A stretch of DNA of 64,000 nucleotides from Haemophilus parainfluenzae (GCF_003252725.1 NZ_QEPO01000005.1:1-64000), one strand, 5' to 3'; counted from the first letter of the stretch, positions 47,963-59,693 are shown. The notes: generated by a model from the sequence alone, not told the origin. Translations and numbers: made by a program.

Positions 47963-48520
47963 TTAACGTGTTTTTTCCACTTGACCAAATTCAAGCTCAA
48001 CTGGTGTTGCACGACCAAAGATAGATACAGACACTTTTAAGCGACCTTTTTCGTAATCCACTTCTTCAACCGTACCATTAAAGTCAGCAAATGGACCTTC
48101 TGTCACACGCACTTCTTCACCAGGTTGATATTCTTTACGATGACGTGGTTTTTCAGCACTTTGCTCTAAACGATTTAAAATTAAATCTGCTTCACGTTTA
48201 GAAATTGGCGCTGGCTTATCTGGTGTACCGCCGATAAAGCCCATTACACGTGGTACGCTTTTCACTAAGTGCCATGTGTCATCATTCATTGCCATTTCAA
48301 CTAATACATAGCCTGGGAAGAATTTACGTTCGCTTTTACGACGTTTACCTGCTACGTTTTCAACGACTTCTTCAGTCGGCACTAATACTTCACCAAACTG
48401 ATCTTCCATTTGTTGTTGTTTGATATATTCACGCAATGTGATTGCAACACGACTCTCAAAGCCTGAGAATGCTTGCAATACATACCAACGTTTTTTGGAT
48501 ACGTTTTCAGTTTCGCTCAT
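47963..48520 (-). CDS. nusG: Transcription termination/antitermination factor NusG
   Basis: A 185-residue NusG with the N-terminal NGN domain ([16 protein letters not shown]) and a C-terminal KOW domain ([16 protein letters not shown], about 133-148). It links RNA polymerase to Rho and to the ribosome. It begins 1 bp after secE, the classical secE-nusG pair. Confidence 0.99.
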   Translation of the reverse strand: MSETENVSKKRWYVLQAFSGFESRVAITLREYIKQQQMEDQFGEVLVPTEEVVENVAGKRRKSERKFFPGYVLVEMAMNDDTWHLVKSVPRVMGFIGGTPDKPAPISKREADLILNRLEQSAEKPRHRKEYQPGEEVRVTEGPFADFNGTVEEVDYEKGRLKVSVSIFGRATPVELEFGQVEKTR

Positions 48521-48521
48521 T

Positions 48522-48938
48522 TTAGAATCTCAAATCAGTTAAGAAGTTAATCAATGCAATGATAATTGAATCAATTGCCCAGAAGAATAAAGAGGTAAGC
48601 ACGGTTACCCCAATTACGATTAAAGTTGTTTGACGTGTTTCTGCACGAGTTGGCCATACCACTTTACGACCTTCAACTTTTGCTTCGCTAAAGAATGTAC
48701 GAGCTTTTGTACCTTGGTTAGTAATTGCAGCTAACCCAAAGGCAATTAATAAAGCGACAACTACGCCAACTACACGCACAGGTAAAGAGAAGGCGTCTTT
48801 AAAATAAACGTTACCAATCGCTGCAGCAGTAAAAAATGCCACAGAAAGAATCCAAAGAAGCATGTTTAAGCCTTTTGATTTACCTTCTACGACTTGTTCT
48901 TGGTCGTGTTTCTTTTTCTCAACAATTTCAGTTGCCAT
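48522..48938 (-). CDS. secE: Preprotein translocase subunit SecE
   Basis: A 138-residue, three-span SecE of the enterobacterial long type. The conserved amphipathic segment is [20 protein letters not shown] (about 83-102), followed by the last membrane span. It stabilises SecY in the translocon. No tRNA or tufB precedes it, unlike in E. coli. Confidence 0.96.
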   Translation of the reverse strand: MATEIVEKKKHDQEQVVEGKSKGLNMLLWILSVAFFTAAAIGNVYFKDAFSLPVRVVGVVVALLIAFGLAAITNQGTKARTFFSEAKVEGRKVVWPTRAETRQTTLIVIGVTVLTSLFFWAIDSIIIALINFLTDLRF

Positions 48939-49059
48939 AAGTGAATCCGTATAAAATAAGGGATAAATAATTTTTAGATTAATTTCAGAACGTGCGATTG
49001 TAGCATTTTCTTTCGGGATTGCCTATGAAAAATGTTAGAAAAAACAACCGCACTTTCTG

Positions 49060-50298
49060 TTAGTTTTTATATTCGAGCTTCGGTGGTTTGTTATCAACGA
49101 TGGTTTCTTCATCCACAATCACTTTTTGCAAGTTTTCGATTGAAGGTAAATCATACATCGTATCTAACAATACAGCCTCAACGATTGAGCGTAAACCACG
49201 CGCACCGGTTTTACGTTCAAGGGCTTTTTTCGCCATCGCTTTTAATGCTTCTGGCGTGAATTCAAGTTCCACATCTTCTAAGCCAAATAATGCTTGATAT
49301 TGTTTGGTCAGTGCATTTTTCGGTTGAGTAAGGATCTGAATTAACGCTTCTTCATCTAATTCGCTTAATGGTGCAATCATCGGAAGACGACCAATAAATT
49401 CTGGAATTAAACCGAATTTCATTAAATCATCCGGCTCAACTTGACGGAATAATTCAGAAAGATTTTCTTTCTCTTCTTCCTTCTCTACTTTCGCATCAAA
49501 ACCAATTCCAGTATCAGTTTGTGTACGCTTACCGATGATTTTATCTAAGCCAGCAAATGCCCCACCACAAATAAAGAGGATTTTTGAGGTATCCACTTTC
49601 AACATTTCTTGTTGAGGATGTTTACGTCCACCTTGTGGTGGTACAGACGCAATAGTGCCTTCAATTAATTTCAACAAGGCTTGTTGCACACCTTCACCAG
49701 ACACATCTCGAGTAATAGATGCGCCTTCTGATTTACGGCTAATTTTATCAATTTCATCAATATAGATAATGCCCTGCTCTGCTTTTTCTGTATCGTAATC
49801 GCAATTTTGCAATAATTTTTGCAGAACATTTTCCACGTCTTCGCCCACATAACCGGCTTCAGTTAACGTCGTCGCATCGGCCATAGCAAAAGGTACATTT
49901 AAACGACGTGCCAAGGTTTGTGCTAATAAGGTTTTACCGCTACCTGTTGGACCAATTAACAAGATGTTACTTTTACCTAATTCCACATCATTGCTTTGGT
50001 GGTTCGTACGTAAGCGTTTATAGTGATTGTAAACCGCCACTGACAAGACTTTTTTCGCATAATCTTGCCCAATCACATAATCATCTAAGTGCGCACGAAT
50101 TTCGTGCGGTGTCGGTAATTTTTCTTCAACTGCCAGTTCGCTAGGTGTTTCGATTTCTCCACTGTCTTCCAACATACTGTGGCAAAGCTCGATACACTCG
50201 TTACAAATATAACCATCTGTACCCGCAATTAATTTACCTACTTCACTTTTTTCTCTTCCGCAGAAAGAACAGTGAAGATCGTTATCATTTGTTGTCAT
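49060..50298 (-). CDS. clpX: ATP-dependent Clp protease ATP-binding subunit ClpX
   Basis: A 412-residue AAA+ unfoldase. It has an N-terminal C4 zinc-binding domain (CSFCGREK, then CNECIELC), Walker A GPTGSGKT (about 114-121), Walker B IIYIDEID, and the ClpP-contacting IGF loop (TGIGF, about 260). It lies 9 bp after clpP, forming the clpP-clpX operon, and precedes secE after a gap of about 120 bp. Confidence 0.99.
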   Translation of the reverse strand: MTTNDNDLHCSFCGREKSEVGKLIAGTDGYICNECIELCHSMLEDSGEIETPSELAVEEKLPTPHEIRAHLDDYVIGQDYAKKVLSVAVYNHYKRLRTNHQSNDVELGKSNILLIGPTGSGKTLLAQTLARRLNVPFAMADATTLTEAGYVGEDVENVLQKLLQNCDYDTEKAEQGIIYIDEIDKISRKSEGASITRDVSGEGVQQALLKLIEGTIASVPPQGGRKHPQQEMLKVDTSKILFICGGAFAGLDKIIGKRTQTDTGIGFDAKVEKEEEKENLSELFRQVEPDDLMKFGLIPEFIGRLPMIAPLSELDEEALIQILTQPKNALTKQYQALFGLEDVELEFTPEALKAMAKKALERKTGARGLRSIVEAVLLDTMYDLPSIENLQKVIVDEETIVDNKPPKLEYKN

Positions 50299-50307
50299 GT
50301 TAAATCC

Positions 50308-50889
50308 TTAACGTTTAATCAACACATCGTCCACTAAGCCGTAAGCTTTTGCTTCTTCCGCCGACATAAAGTTGTCACGATCGGTGTCTTTTTCGATACG
50401 TTCGATGCTTTGACCGGTATGGAAAGCAAGACGCTCGTTTAAGGTTTGTTTAATTTTTAAAATTTCTTGCGCGTGGATCTGAATATCAGATGCTTGTCCA
50501 CGGAAACCACCTAACGGTTGATGAATCATCACTCGTGCATTCGGTAATGCAGCACGTTTTCCTGCTGCCCCCCCTGCAAGTAAAAATGCGCCCATTGAGC
50601 AAGCTTGACCAATGCAAAGAGTACGCACATCCGGTTTAATAAATTGCATGGTATCGTAAATTGCCATACCCGCAGTCACTGAACCGCCCGGTGAGTTAAT
50701 ATAAATATTGATGTCTTTTTTCGGATCTTCTGATTCTAAGAAAAGTAGCTGTGCCACGATCAAATTTGCCATATGATCTTCTACTTCACCATTCAAGAAG
50801 ATCACGCGCTCTTTTAATAGGCGGGAATAAATGTCGTACGAACGTTCACCACGAGAGGTTTGTTCGACAACCATAGGAATTACACTCAT
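50308..50889 (-). CDS. clpP: ATP-dependent Clp protease proteolytic subunit ClpP
   Basis: A 193-residue serine peptidase with the catalytic Ser in [11 protein letters not shown] (about 97), His in [10 protein letters not shown] (about 122) and Asp in the [11 protein letters not shown] region (about 171). It forms the tetradecameric chamber served by ClpX. It is first in clpP-clpX, 144 bp downstream of tig with a terminator between. Confidence 0.99.
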   Translation of the reverse strand: MSVIPMVVEQTSRGERSYDIYSRLLKERVIFLNGEVEDHMANLIVAQLLFLESEDPKKDINIYINSPGGSVTAGMAIYDTMQFIKPDVRTLCIGQACSMGAFLLAGGAAGKRAALPNARVMIHQPLGGFRGQASDIQIHAQEILKIKQTLNERLAFHTGQSIERIEKDTDRDNFMSAEEAKAYGLVDDVLIKR

Positions 50890-50942
50890 TTTTGCCCCTA
50901 AATATGTGCTAAAAAATCGGGCAATATTCTACCCGAAAATCA

Positions 50943-50991
50943 GTAAAAACAAAATGCGGTCGCTTTTCATTGAAAAAAACAACCGCACTTT
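50943..50991 (-). terminator. tig terminator
   Basis: A stem of two imperfectly opposed uptake sequences (50951-50960 and 50982-50991), with one G-U pair on the minus-strand RNA, is followed by TTTTGTTTTT. Confidence 0.65.
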
Positions 50992-51033
50992 TCGATGATA
51001 TATCTGTGAATTTAATTCACGTTCTATCAATTA

Positions 51034-52332
51034 TTATGCTTGTGGATTCATGATCTCATCAAATGAAGACGCTTTTTCAGTCACTTGAGCTTTAGCAAGA
51101 ACGGCATCAACTGCTTGTTCTTCTAATACTACATTGCGAATGTTGTTCATTAACTCTTCATTTTTGCTGTAATATTCAACTACTTCAGCTGGTTGTTCGT
51201 AAGCAGAAGCGATATCCGCGATCATTGCTTTCGCACGTTCTTCATCCGCTTTCAATTCGTTTGATTTGATCACTTCAGAGAATAATAAACCAACTTGAAC
51301 ACGACGTTTTGCATCAGCTTCAAATAATTCACGTGGTAATTGTGCAGCTTGTTGTGCATTGCCACCGAAGCGTTGTGCTGCTTGGTTACGTAACACATTG
51401 ATTTCTTCTTCTACTGCAGAAGCTGGAACATCAATTGGGTTTTGTTCGATTAAACCGTTGATGACTTGTTGTTTAACGCGAGAAACTAATGCATTTTTCA
51501 ATTCACGTTCCATGTTTTTACGGATTTCTGCACGTAAATCTGCCACAGTTTTGGTGTTTGGACCAAATTTAGCAACGAACTCATCTGTTAATTCTGGTAA
51601 TTCCATTTCTTCTACTTTTTTCAAGGTGATCGCAAATTTTGCATCTTTACCTTTTAAGTTTTCAGAATGGTATTCCGCTGGGAAAGTCACATTGATATCG
51701 AATTGTTCGCCTGCTTTGTGGCCTACGATACCTTCTTCGAAACCAGGGATCATGCGGCCTTGGCCCATGAATAGAACGAAATCAGTTGCTTTACCGCCTT
51801 CGAATTCTTCGCCGTCTACTGAACCAACGAAGTCGATGGTTACACGAGAATCTGCTTTCGCTGCAGCTTTGCTTTCAGCCCAAGTCGCTTGTTGTTTACG
51901 TAATACATCGATCATTTTATCGATATCAGCTTCAGTGATTTCAACAGTTGGTTTCTCAACTTTGATGTTTTCTAAGCCTTTTAATTCAACTTCTGGGTAC
52001 ACTTCGAAAGTTGCAGTGAATGATAAATCTTTACCCGGTTCGAACGTTTCGATAGCGAAAGTTGGACGACCTGCGATGTTGATTTTCTCAGCGATTACTG
52101 CGTCAAAGAAATGACGTGGTAATAAATCGTTTAATACATCTTGACGGATTGATGCGCCAAAACGTTGTTCAATGATGTGAGCTGGCACGTGACCTTTACG
52201 GAAACCATCAACACGTACATTTTTTGCTGCACGTTTGAATTCTTCACGAGTTGCTTTTTCTACAGCTTCAGCTGGAACGGTGATCGTCACACGACGCTCT
52301 AAACCTTGAGTTGTTTCAATATTTAATGACAT
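51034..52332 (-). CDS. tig: Trigger factor
   Basis: A 432-residue ribosome-bound chaperone and prolyl isomerase. The N-terminal ribosome-binding signature is GFRKGHVP (about 43-50), the FKBP-type PPIase domain spans about 150-245, and the C-terminal substrate-binding arms follow. I chose the ATG at 52332 ([15 protein letters not shown]). It precedes clpP-clpX on the same strand, as in most gammaproteobacteria. Confidence 0.99.
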   Translation of the reverse strand: MSLNIETTQGLERRVTITVPAEAVEKATREEFKRAAKNVRVDGFRKGHVPAHIIEQRFGASIRQDVLNDLLPRHFFDAVIAEKINIAGRPTFAIETFEPGKDLSFTATFEVYPEVELKGLENIKVEKPTVEITEADIDKMIDVLRKQQATWAESKAAAKADSRVTIDFVGSVDGEEFEGGKATDFVLFMGQGRMIPGFEEGIVGHKAGEQFDINVTFPAEYHSENLKGKDAKFAITLKKVEEMELPELTDEFVAKFGPNTKTVADLRAEIRKNMERELKNALVSRVKQQVINGLIEQNPIDVPASAVEEEINVLRNQAAQRFGGNAQQAAQLPRELFEADAKRRVQVGLLFSEVIKSNELKADEERAKAMIADIASAYEQPAEVVEYYSKNEELMNNIRNVVLEEQAVDAVLAKAQVTEKASSFDEIMNPQA

Positions 52333-52507
52333 TTGTAACCTCAATTAATGTTGCACTCGGTAAAAACCACACCGAACACGTTATTGTTTGTAAAAATAAA
52401 AAACCGCCAAATTATAGCGAAAGAAAATCAAACAGTCGATAGAAACCGGAAAATTCAATAGAAAACCCGCTAAAATTGCACAATTTATCAACAATTTTGA
52501 ATAAAGA

Positions 52508-52539
52508 AAAAAGTGCGGTCAAAAATAACCGCACTTTTT
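52508..52539 (-). terminator. Terminator of the BON-LysM gene
   Basis: Opposed uptake sequences (52508-52519 and 52528-52539) form a 12-bp perfect stem, 6 bases past the stop. Confidence 0.85.
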
Positions 52540-52545
52540 ATCGAA

Positions 52546-52986
52546 TTATAAACCTTTCGGTAAACGAATTTTTTGACCTGGGAAAATCTTATCCGCGTCT
52601 TTAATCACTTCTTTGTTCGCTTCAACAATAGCGGTATATTTCGCGCCATTTCCGTAAGCTTTCTCAGCGATTTTCCACAAGGTGTCACCTTTTTGGATTA
52701 CATAGAATGTTTCATCACTGCCTAAGGTTTCACCGTTATTGATGCTTGCATCGCTTGTTACTGAGTGGATACCTTGAATGTTACCCGCCATTAATACTGC
52801 TTTTTCTAATGCCGCTGCAGTTGATGCCACACCTTGGATATTTGCTACACCATTTTCAACGGTAACAGATAAGTTTTCCACGCCTGGATTGTCTTCTGCG
52901 ATGTGTTGAGTCACTGCTTTAGACGCCTCTTCTTCTTTAGAGAAAACTTTCTTACCAATGTCACTGACAAAATCAAATAAACCCAT
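52546..52986 (-). CDS. kbp: BON and LysM domain protein (Kbp/YgaU-like)
   Basis: A 146-residue protein with an N-terminal short amphipathic segment, a BON domain (about 25-87) and a C-terminal LysM domain (about 92-146: FYVIQKGDTLWKIAEKAYG). It matches E. coli Kbp (YgaU), a cytoplasmic K+-binding protein, in length and domain order. It has no signal peptide. It is single-gene, minus strand. Confidence 0.92.
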   Translation of the reverse strand: MGLFDFVSDIGKKVFSKEEEASKAVTQHIAEDNPGVENLSVTVENGVANIQGVASTAAALEKAVLMAGNIQGIHSVTSDASINNGETLGSDETFYVIQKGDTLWKIAEKAYGNGAKYTAIVEANKEVIKDADKIFPGQKIRLPKGL

Positions 52987-53163
52987 TTTAAAGTTCCTTT
53001 TGTATGTTTGTTTAAGGGATTATTACGATACTGAAATTCCCTTCAGAAGTCTATAAATCAGAGTGTAAAGCTATGTAAATATTTCAAGAAAACCGATCTA
53101 AAATTGACCGCACTTTGATAGAATACGCCGATTTTTAATTTACTCACTCAGAAAGGAAAAATT

Positions 53164-54000
53164 ATGCGTTGGCAAGGTCGTAAAGAAAGCTCAAATATTG
53201 AAGATAGACGTGGCTCTGGCGGCGGTAACTTCGGTGGCGGAAGAGGGACTGGTGTTTTCGGTATTATTATCTTATTAGTTGGTGCTTATTATGGCGTGGA
53301 TCTTTCAGGCTTAGTGGGCACACCGGATTTTTCAGGACAAAGCTCTCAACGATTAGAAACCCAAGAAGAACAGCAGCTTGCGAGTCTTTCTAAAGTGGTA
53401 TTAGCGGATACTGAAACCGTTTGGGGACAATATTTTAGACAAATGGGTAAAACCTATAGTGAACCAACCATGGTACTTTACAATGGCGTAACGCCAACTG
53501 CTTGTGGTACTGGTCAATCTGCAATGGGCCCATTCTACTGTCCGAGCGATCGCAAAGTTTACCTTGATTTATCATTCTATAATGAAATGAAAAATAAACT
53601 GGGTGCAGCGGGTGATTCAGCCTTTGCTTATGTGATTGCGCACGAAGTCGGTCACCATGTACAAAATATGCTTGGTATTCTGCCGCAAGTGAATCGCGCA
53701 CAACAAAGCAGCGATCGTAAAACGGCAAATCAACTTTCTGTTCAATTAGAACTTCAAGCTGACTGTTTTGCTGGTGTTTGGGCGAGCCAAGCGGTGAAAA
53801 GTGGTTTATTTGAACGCGGCGATGAAGAAAAAGCGTTTAATGCAGCAGAAGCCGTAGGTGATGACCGTTTACAAAAACGCAGCCAAGGTTATGTAGTACC
53901 TGATAGCTTCACTCACGGTACATCTGCACAGCGTCTAGAATGGTTCAGAAAAGGCTTACAAAGCGCTAACCCTTCTGTATGTAATACTTTTAACCAATAA
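53164..54000 (+). CDS. ypfJ: YpfJ-like neutral zinc metallopeptidase family protein
   Basis: A 278-residue protein with a Gly/Arg-rich N-terminus (about 1-30), one membrane span (about 30-47), and an external metallopeptidase-like domain with HEVGHH (about 160-165) as the zinc site and ELQADCFAGVWA (about 197-208) supplying the third ligand. The family is conserved but its substrate is unknown. An AAAGGA ribosome site precedes the ATG. It is single-gene, ending at a hairpin. Confidence 0.92.
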   Translation: MRWQGRKESSNIEDRRGSGGGNFGGGRGTGVFGIIILLVGAYYGVDLSGLVGTPDFSGQSSQRLETQEEQQLASLSKVVLADTETVWGQYFRQMGKTYSEPTMVLYNGVTPTACGTGQSAMGPFYCPSDRKVYLDLSFYNEMKNKLGAAGDSAFAYVIAHEVGHHVQNMLGILPQVNRAQQSSDRKTANQLSVQLELQADCFAGVWASQAVKSGLFERGDEEKAFNAAEAVGDDRLQKRSQGYVVPDSFTHGTSAQRLEWFRKGLQSANPSVCNTFNQ

Positions 54001-54007
54001 AATCTTT

Positions 54008-54034
54008 AAGGCTGATTCATATCAGCCTTTTTAT
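54008..54034 (+). terminator. ypfJ terminator
   Basis: A 9-bp perfect stem (54008-54016 and 54021-54029) with a TCAT loop, followed by TTTATTTC. Confidence 0.85.
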
Positions 54035-54053
54035 TTCTGTTCATTTCAACATA

Positions 54054-54084
54054 AAAAAGTGCGGTCAAATTGACCGCACTTTTT
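54054..54084 (-). terminator. ileS terminator (opposed uptake sequences)
   Basis: Arms 54054-54068 and 54070-54084 pair over 15 bp, with only one base between, so the hairpin loop must open the inner pairs. It lies 16 bases past the ileS stop. Confidence 0.8.
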
Positions 54085-54100
54085 CTTTATAATTTTAAGC

Positions 54101-56926
54101 TTATGCGAACTGACGTACTTCACCGTTACCCGCTACGTTTTCCACACAACGTGGACAAAGTGTAGGATGTTCAGGATTCACGCCGATTTTGTCAGAATAA
54201 TGCCAGCAACGTGGACATTTTTCACCGTTAGAACGAGCTACGCTTACCGCAATTCCCTCTAACTCGCCCGCAGCCACATCCGCTGGTTTGTCAGCTAATG
54301 GTTTCACTTCTGCTTTTGAGGTAATTAACACGAAACGTAATTCATTGCCTAATTGCTCTAACAATGCACGATATTCATCGTTAGCATAAACTGTTACTTC
54401 TGCTTCTAAACCACCACCGATCACTTTATCGTTACGGGCGATTTCTAATACACGGTTCACTTCAGAACGAACTTTAATGAGTTGTTGCCAGTAAGCATCA
54501 TCTAATTTTTCATTCTCGCCTAAGCCAAATAAACCGTCGTAGAATTCTTCAGTGAAGACGAATTCTGCACGCGCAGTCGCAGTTTGTGGCAAGTAGCCCC
54601 AAATTTCATCAGCCGTAAATGACAAGATTGGTGCCATCCAACGAACTAAAGCTTCCGCAATGTGCCATAACGCTGTTTGGCAGCTACGACGCGCAAGGCT
54701 GTCTGCTTTGGTGGTATATTGACGGTCTTTGATAATATCAAGGTAGAACGAGCCCATTTCCACAGAACAGAAACGCATTAAACGTTGTACCACAGTGTGG
54801 AATTGATAGTTATCGTACGCCTCTTTAATTTCTTTTTGTGCATCCAACGCACAAGCTACCGCCCAACGATCCAAGCTAATCATGTCTTCCGGTTTAACGG
54901 CATCACGTTGCGGATCAAAACCATTCAAGTTAGCTAGTAAGAAACGCGCAGTGTTACGAATACGACGATAGCTGTCCGCGGCACGTTTTAAAATTTCATC
55001 AGAAACGGTCATTTCACCGGTATAGTCGGTAGAAGCCACCCATAAACGTAAAATGTCACCACCGAATTTATCCATCACTTCTTGTGGTGTCACGATGTTA
55101 CCGATAGATTTTGACATCTTACGGCCTTGACCATCCACGGTGAAACCATGAGTTAATACTTGTTTATATGGTGCTTTGCTGTCTGTTGCCGTCGAAAGCA
55201 TTAAAGAAGACATAAACCAACCACGGTGTTGGTCAGAACCTTCTAAATACATATCGATATCTTGACCGTTAAATTCTGGACGATTCGCCACAACAGAAGA
55301 ATAGGTTGATCCTGAGTCAAACCATACGTCAAGGGTATCAGGCACTTTACGATAGGTTTCTGCGTCCGCACCTAATAATTCTTTTTCGTCTAAATCCCAC
55401 CATGCTTGAATACCGGCTTTCTCTACACGTTTCGCCACTTCTTCAAGTAACGCTAAAGTACGCGGATGAAGTTCTTCGGTTTCTTTGTGCACGAATAAGG
55501 TCATCGGCACGCCCCAAGTACGTTGACGGGAAATACACCAGTCAGGGCGGTTTTCAACCATTTTCTCGATACGCGCTTGACCCCAATCTGGAATCCAGCG
55601 AACTTGTTTGATCTCGCCTAATGCTTGTTGGCGTAAACCCTGTGTTTCCATGCCGATAAACCATTGCGGAGTCGCACGGAAAATAATCGGGGTTTTGTGA
55701 CGCCAGCAGTGTGGGTAGCTGTGTTTGATTTTCTCAACTTTCAATAAGTTGCCCACTTCTTGCAATTTTTCAACAACCAATGGATTCGCTTCAAATACGC
55801 CTTTGCCTGCAAAGAATTCCGTCGTTGAAATAAATTTACCGTCATTCGATACAAGACCCGCCATCGGTAAATCATATTGTTTACCCACGACAAAGTCGTC
55901 TAAACCGTGATCAGGTGCGGTATGTACTAAACCCGTACCGCCATCAGTGGTCACGTGATCACCTAAAATTACTGGTACAGTGAAATCATAGAACGGATGG
56001 TTAAAGCGAACTAACTCGAGCGCCTGACCTTTTACTGAACCTAAAACTTCAACTTGTTCTACACCCACGGCTTTCGCTACGGATTCAACTAATTCAGCAG
56101 CTAAAATCACGCGCTCATCGCCAAGTTGTACCAAGTTGTATTCTAAGTCTGCATTTACCGCAATCGCACGGTTAGATGGCATTGTCCAAGGAGTGGTTGT
56201 CCAAATCACCGCAGATAATTTGCCATGGCCTTTGCCTACTGCGTTAAATTTCTCTTCAATTTCAACCGCACTTACTGCTGGGAAACGAACATAGATAGAT
56301 GGAGAAACTTTGTCTTCATATTCCACTTCTGCTTCTGCTAAAGAAGAGCCACAATCCAAACACCAATGCACTGGTTTTGAACCTTTGTATAAATGGCCAT
56401 TCGCAATCACTTTACCGAGTGTACGGATGATGTTTGCTTCTGTGTTGAAGTTCATTGTTAAATAAGGATTATCCCAATCGCCTAACACACCTAAACGGAT
56501 AAAATCTTTTTTCTGACCTTCTACTTGCTCTGCGGCATATTCACGGCATTTTTGGCGGAATTCAGCTGCAGTAACTTTCTCGTTTGGTTTGCCCACTAAA
56601 CCTTCTACTTTTAATTCAATTGGCAAGCCATGACAGTCCCAACCTGGGATATAAGGCGAGTTAAAACCTAATGCAGTTTTAGATTTAACAATAATATCTT
56701 TCAGAATTTTATTAACGGCGTGACCGATATGAATATTGCCGTTCGCATATGGAGGGCCATCATGCAAAATAAAGGATTTTTTGCCTTTAGTCGCTTGGCG
56801 GATTTTTTGATACAACTGTTTGTCATACCAATTTTTTAACATTACAGGTTCGCGTTTGGCTAGATCGCCGCGCATTGGGAAACCTGTTTCAGGTAAATTT
56901 AACGTGTTTTTGTAATCAACTGTCAT
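54101..56926 (-). CDS. ileS: Isoleucyl-tRNA synthetase
   Basis: A 941-residue class I synthetase. The HIGH motif is in [13 protein letters not shown] (about 58-70), the editing (CP1) domain follows, KMSKS is at about 604-608, and a C-terminal zinc finger has CPRCW and CPRC (about 903-926). The ATG at 56926 ([20 protein letters not shown]) is chosen over one 12 bases upstream. It lies 32 bp after ribF. The lspA-ispH genes that often follow ileS are elsewhere (32286-33718). Confidence 0.99.
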   Translation of the reverse strand: MTVDYKNTLNLPETGFPMRGDLAKREPVMLKNWYDKQLYQKIRQATKGKKSFILHDGPPYANGNIHIGHAVNKILKDIIVKSKTALGFNSPYIPGWDCHGLPIELKVEGLVGKPNEKVTAAEFRQKCREYAAEQVEGQKKDFIRLGVLGDWDNPYLTMNFNTEANIIRTLGKVIANGHLYKGSKPVHWCLDCGSSLAEAEVEYEDKVSPSIYVRFPAVSAVEIEEKFNAVGKGHGKLSAVIWTTTPWTMPSNRAIAVNADLEYNLVQLGDERVILAAELVESVAKAVGVEQVEVLGSVKGQALELVRFNHPFYDFTVPVILGDHVTTDGGTGLVHTAPDHGLDDFVVGKQYDLPMAGLVSNDGKFISTTEFFAGKGVFEANPLVVEKLQEVGNLLKVEKIKHSYPHCWRHKTPIIFRATPQWFIGMETQGLRQQALGEIKQVRWIPDWGQARIEKMVENRPDWCISRQRTWGVPMTLFVHKETEELHPRTLALLEEVAKRVEKAGIQAWWDLDEKELLGADAETYRKVPDTLDVWFDSGSTYSSVVANRPEFNGQDIDMYLEGSDQHRGWFMSSLMLSTATDSKAPYKQVLTHGFTVDGQGRKMSKSIGNIVTPQEVMDKFGGDILRLWVASTDYTGEMTVSDEILKRAADSYRRIRNTARFLLANLNGFDPQRDAVKPEDMISLDRWAVACALDAQKEIKEAYDNYQFHTVVQRLMRFCSVEMGSFYLDIIKDRQYTTKADSLARRSCQTALWHIAEALVRWMAPILSFTADEIWGYLPQTATARAEFVFTEEFYDGLFGLGENEKLDDAYWQQLIKVRSEVNRVLEIARNDKVIGGGLEAEVTVYANDEYRALLEQLGNELRFVLITSKAEVKPLADKPADVAAGELEGIAVSVARSNGEKCPRCWHYSDKIGVNPEHPTLCPRCVENVAGNGEVRQFA

Positions 56927-56958
56927 GTTATTTTCCAATTTTATATTTCAATATAATT

Positions 56959-57885
56959 CTATTTTGCAAAAAATGCTTTCGCTGTTTTTACGTCTTGTTC
57001 AATTTGAGCTTTCAACGCTTCAAAAGAAGGAAACTTTATCTCATCGCGAATCTTATGGCAGAATTCCACTTCGACCATTTGTCCATAAATATTCTGAGAA
57101 AAATCAAACAAATGGACTTCTAATAATTGTATCGTGCCGTTAATAGTTGGGCGTTTTCCCATGTTGGCGACGCCATTAAAAATCTCGCCTGATTTTAACC
57201 GCACTTTCACCGCATAAACCCCTTTTACTGGGTTCACTTGGCGATGTAAGCGAACATTCGCGGTAGGAAAACCAATGGTTCGCCCTAATTTATTGCCGTG
57301 TATCACACGACCAAAAATACGATAAGGCTTGCCGAGTAAATTTTCCGCATGCTGTAAATCATCTTTAGCCAACGCTTCACGAATAGCGGTACTACTGATA
57401 CGTAACTCATCTAAACAGAAGGTGCGACTGTCTTCCACTTCGAAACCAAACTGCTTTCCGGCTTGTTGCAACATGGCAAAATTGCCTAAACGTTTCGCAC
57501 CAAATTTGAAATCATCGCCAATGCTGAGAAACTTCACATTTAATTTGCGTACAAGCCAATCTTCAATGAATTGTTCTGCTGGAAGATCAGCAAAAGTGCG
57601 GTCAAATTTCGCGACGATCACCACATCCACACCCGCCTGAGCCAAATAATGCAATTTATCTCTTAAACGCATTAAGCGCGCAGGGGCTTTGTCACCCATA
57701 AAATATTCTCGCGGTTGTGGTTCGAAAAGCATCACCGCCATGGGTAAATTCAGCGCATTCGCTTTCTGACGAAGATGACGCAAAATCGTCTGATGCCCCA
57801 AATGCACCCCATCAAAATTGCCAATGGTTAATGCGCACCCTGACAAATATGGCGGTGAATTATGAAGCCCACGAATTAATTGCAT
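56959..57885 (-). CDS. ribF: Bifunctional riboflavin kinase / FAD synthetase
   Basis: A 308-residue enzyme making FMN and then FAD. The N-terminal FAD synthetase domain has GNFDGVHLGHQ (about 22-32), and the C-terminal riboflavin kinase domain has GRTIGFPTANV (about 204-214) with KGVYAV. It lies between murJ and ileS in one operon, the common gammaproteobacterial order. Confidence 0.98.
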   Translation of the reverse strand: MQLIRGLHNSPPYLSGCALTIGNFDGVHLGHQTILRHLRQKANALNLPMAVMLFEPQPREYFMGDKAPARLMRLRDKLHYLAQAGVDVVIVAKFDRTFADLPAEQFIEDWLVRKLNVKFLSIGDDFKFGAKRLGNFAMLQQAGKQFGFEVEDSRTFCLDELRISSTAIREALAKDDLQHAENLLGKPYRIFGRVIHGNKLGRTIGFPTANVRLHRQVNPVKGVYAVKVRLKSGEIFNGVANMGKRPTINGTIQLLEVHLFDFSQNIYGQMVEVEFCHKIRDEIKFPSFEALKAQIEQDVKTAKAFFAK

Positions 57886-57933
57886 TACATCTTATCCAAA
57901 AAACAAAAATAATCGGTGTATTATAGCGGTAAC

Positions 57934-59508
57934 TTAATGTTTTGTCAGTAAATGGTGTTTACGCACACCTAATAGCACCAATACGCCTAAATAAACGACC
58001 GCAGCCAGTCCAATTAACCAAACCAACCAATAGATACGCATTAAAAATGTCATAGCTGCCCATTCTTGAATCGACGGGCAGTTATACCAAGCCAAACCGC
58101 CCATGGCTAAGGCTGCACCTAAAACTTTCAGAAAAAAGACCGCACTTTTACGTGAAAAATGGTATACGTCCTCTTTAGCTAAACCACGATAAAGCAAATA
58201 AGCATTTAAGGTAGCTGACATGGCAGAAGCAATCGCCAACCCCACATAGCTAAATGGAATCGCCAACACATTAAAGCCCATATTACTCACCATGGCGATA
58301 ATCCCGATTTTTACAGGCGTTTTAGTGTCTTGGCGTGCGTAATAGCCATTAGCCAAAATCTTAATCAGCATAAAGCTAAGTAAACCGGCATTGAATGCCC
58401 ATAAAGAATAAGAGGCTGCATGCACATCTGTTAAGGTAAAACTGCCACGCATAAACAATACCAGTAACATTGGTTGGGCTAACACGGCAATACCAATCGC
58501 AGCCGGCACGCCGAGTAATAAAATCATTCGTACGCCCCAGTCCATTGTGTTGCGAAAATCAACCGCACTTTGGGAAGAATTGTCTTCTCGATTCACATGA
58601 TGACGAGCAAGCGTCGGTAAAATCACAGTGGAAATCGCAATACCAAATAGCCCAAGTGGAAACTCCAATAGACGATCAGAATAATAAAGCCAACTAATGG
58701 ATCCCGTCATTAAGAAACTGGCAATGACCGTATCAAGCAGCAAGTTGATTTGACTTACGGAAACCCCGAACAAGGCAGGAATCATCAATCGACGGATTTT
58801 CGCGACTCCTTCATCATGCCATGCCCATTTTGGTTTGACGAGCAAGCCTGCTTTCTTCAAGAAAGGGATTTGGAATAAAAATTGTAGCAAACCGCCTAAG
58901 AAGATCCCGATAGCAAGGGCAAGATCGGGATTGTCTAATCTTGGTGCAAGGAAAAGTGCGGTCGCAATCATGGCGATATTGAGCAAAACAGGCGAAAACG
59001 ACATCACGCCAAATTTGCCTATCGTATTTAAAATCGCGCCTGAAAGTGCCACAAAGGTGACAAACCATAAATAAGGAAAAGTAATTTTTAAGAGTAAAGA
59101 GGCTTGTTCAAATTTGTGTGCATCGGGTCCGTCATTTAGCCAATCGGTAAACCAGCCCATCCCGAAGATCGCCGCCACAACAGGTGATCCCACCATAGCA
59201 AGCAAGGTGACAATACTGACTAAACCGCCTAGCGTACCCGACACTTTCCCGATAAATTCTCGCGTTTTAGAAAGATCGCCCGATTTTTGATATTCGGCTA
59301 ACACAGGGACAAAAGCCTGAGAAAATGCCCCTTCCGCAAATAAACGACGTAAAAAGTTTGGGATACGGTTAGCGAATAGAAACACGTCCGCCGCTGCACC
59401 AGCACCGATTAAATGGGCGATCACCACATCGCGGACTAAACCTAACACACGGGACACTAATGTCATCCCACTCACGATAATGCCGGATTTTAAAAGTCGT
59501 TTACTCAA
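57934..59508 (-). CDS. murJ: Lipid II flippase MurJ
   Basis: A 524-residue MOP-superfamily membrane protein with about 14 spans that flips lipid II for peptidoglycan synthesis. It starts with KSGIIVSGMTLVSRVLGLVRDVVIAHLIGAG, typical of MurJ/MviN, and contains FLRRLFAEGAFSQAF (about 51-65) with conserved Arg residues. It is the first gene of murJ-ribF-ileS and divergent from rpsT, as in H. influenzae. Confidence 0.98.
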   Translation of the reverse strand: MSKRLLKSGIIVSGMTLVSRVLGLVRDVVIAHLIGAGAAADVFLFANRIPNFLRRLFAEGAFSQAFVPVLAEYQKSGDLSKTREFIGKVSGTLGGLVSIVTLLAMVGSPVVAAIFGMGWFTDWLNDGPDAHKFEQASLLLKITFPYLWFVTFVALSGAILNTIGKFGVMSFSPVLLNIAMIATALFLAPRLDNPDLALAIGIFLGGLLQFLFQIPFLKKAGLLVKPKWAWHDEGVAKIRRLMIPALFGVSVSQINLLLDTVIASFLMTGSISWLYYSDRLLEFPLGLFGIAISTVILPTLARHHVNREDNSSQSAVDFRNTMDWGVRMILLLGVPAAIGIAVLAQPMLLVLFMRGSFTLTDVHAASYSLWAFNAGLLSFMLIKILANGYYARQDTKTPVKIGIIAMVSNMGFNVLAIPFSYVGLAIASAMSATLNAYLLYRGLAKEDVYHFSRKSAVFFLKVLGAALAMGGLAWYNCPSIQEWAAMTFLMRIYWLVWLIGLAAVVYLGVLVLLGVRKHHLLTKH

Positions 59509-59693
59509 AATAGGGGTCTCTTCAAAAAAATTTGCCTTAATTGTATAGAATTTTTGTTTTTACGCTATATTCCAACGAAAAAAACTGATAAAATCCTGCC
59601 CACATCGTTTGTGTGAGCCAATAGAAAGCGCTTTTTTTAAATAACGATGCTTACTTTCGGTTGTGTCTCACCGAAATCAACACAAATTATTCA

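Noticed and set aside
51004-51024. TGTGAATTTAATTCACG as a CRP site
   Set aside because: The half-sites are 7 rather than 6 bases apart and it lies downstream of tig, not before a gene start.
51359-52114. A 251-codon open frame opposite tig
   Set aside because: It lies antisense within the trigger factor gene and results from its codon bias; no family resemblance.
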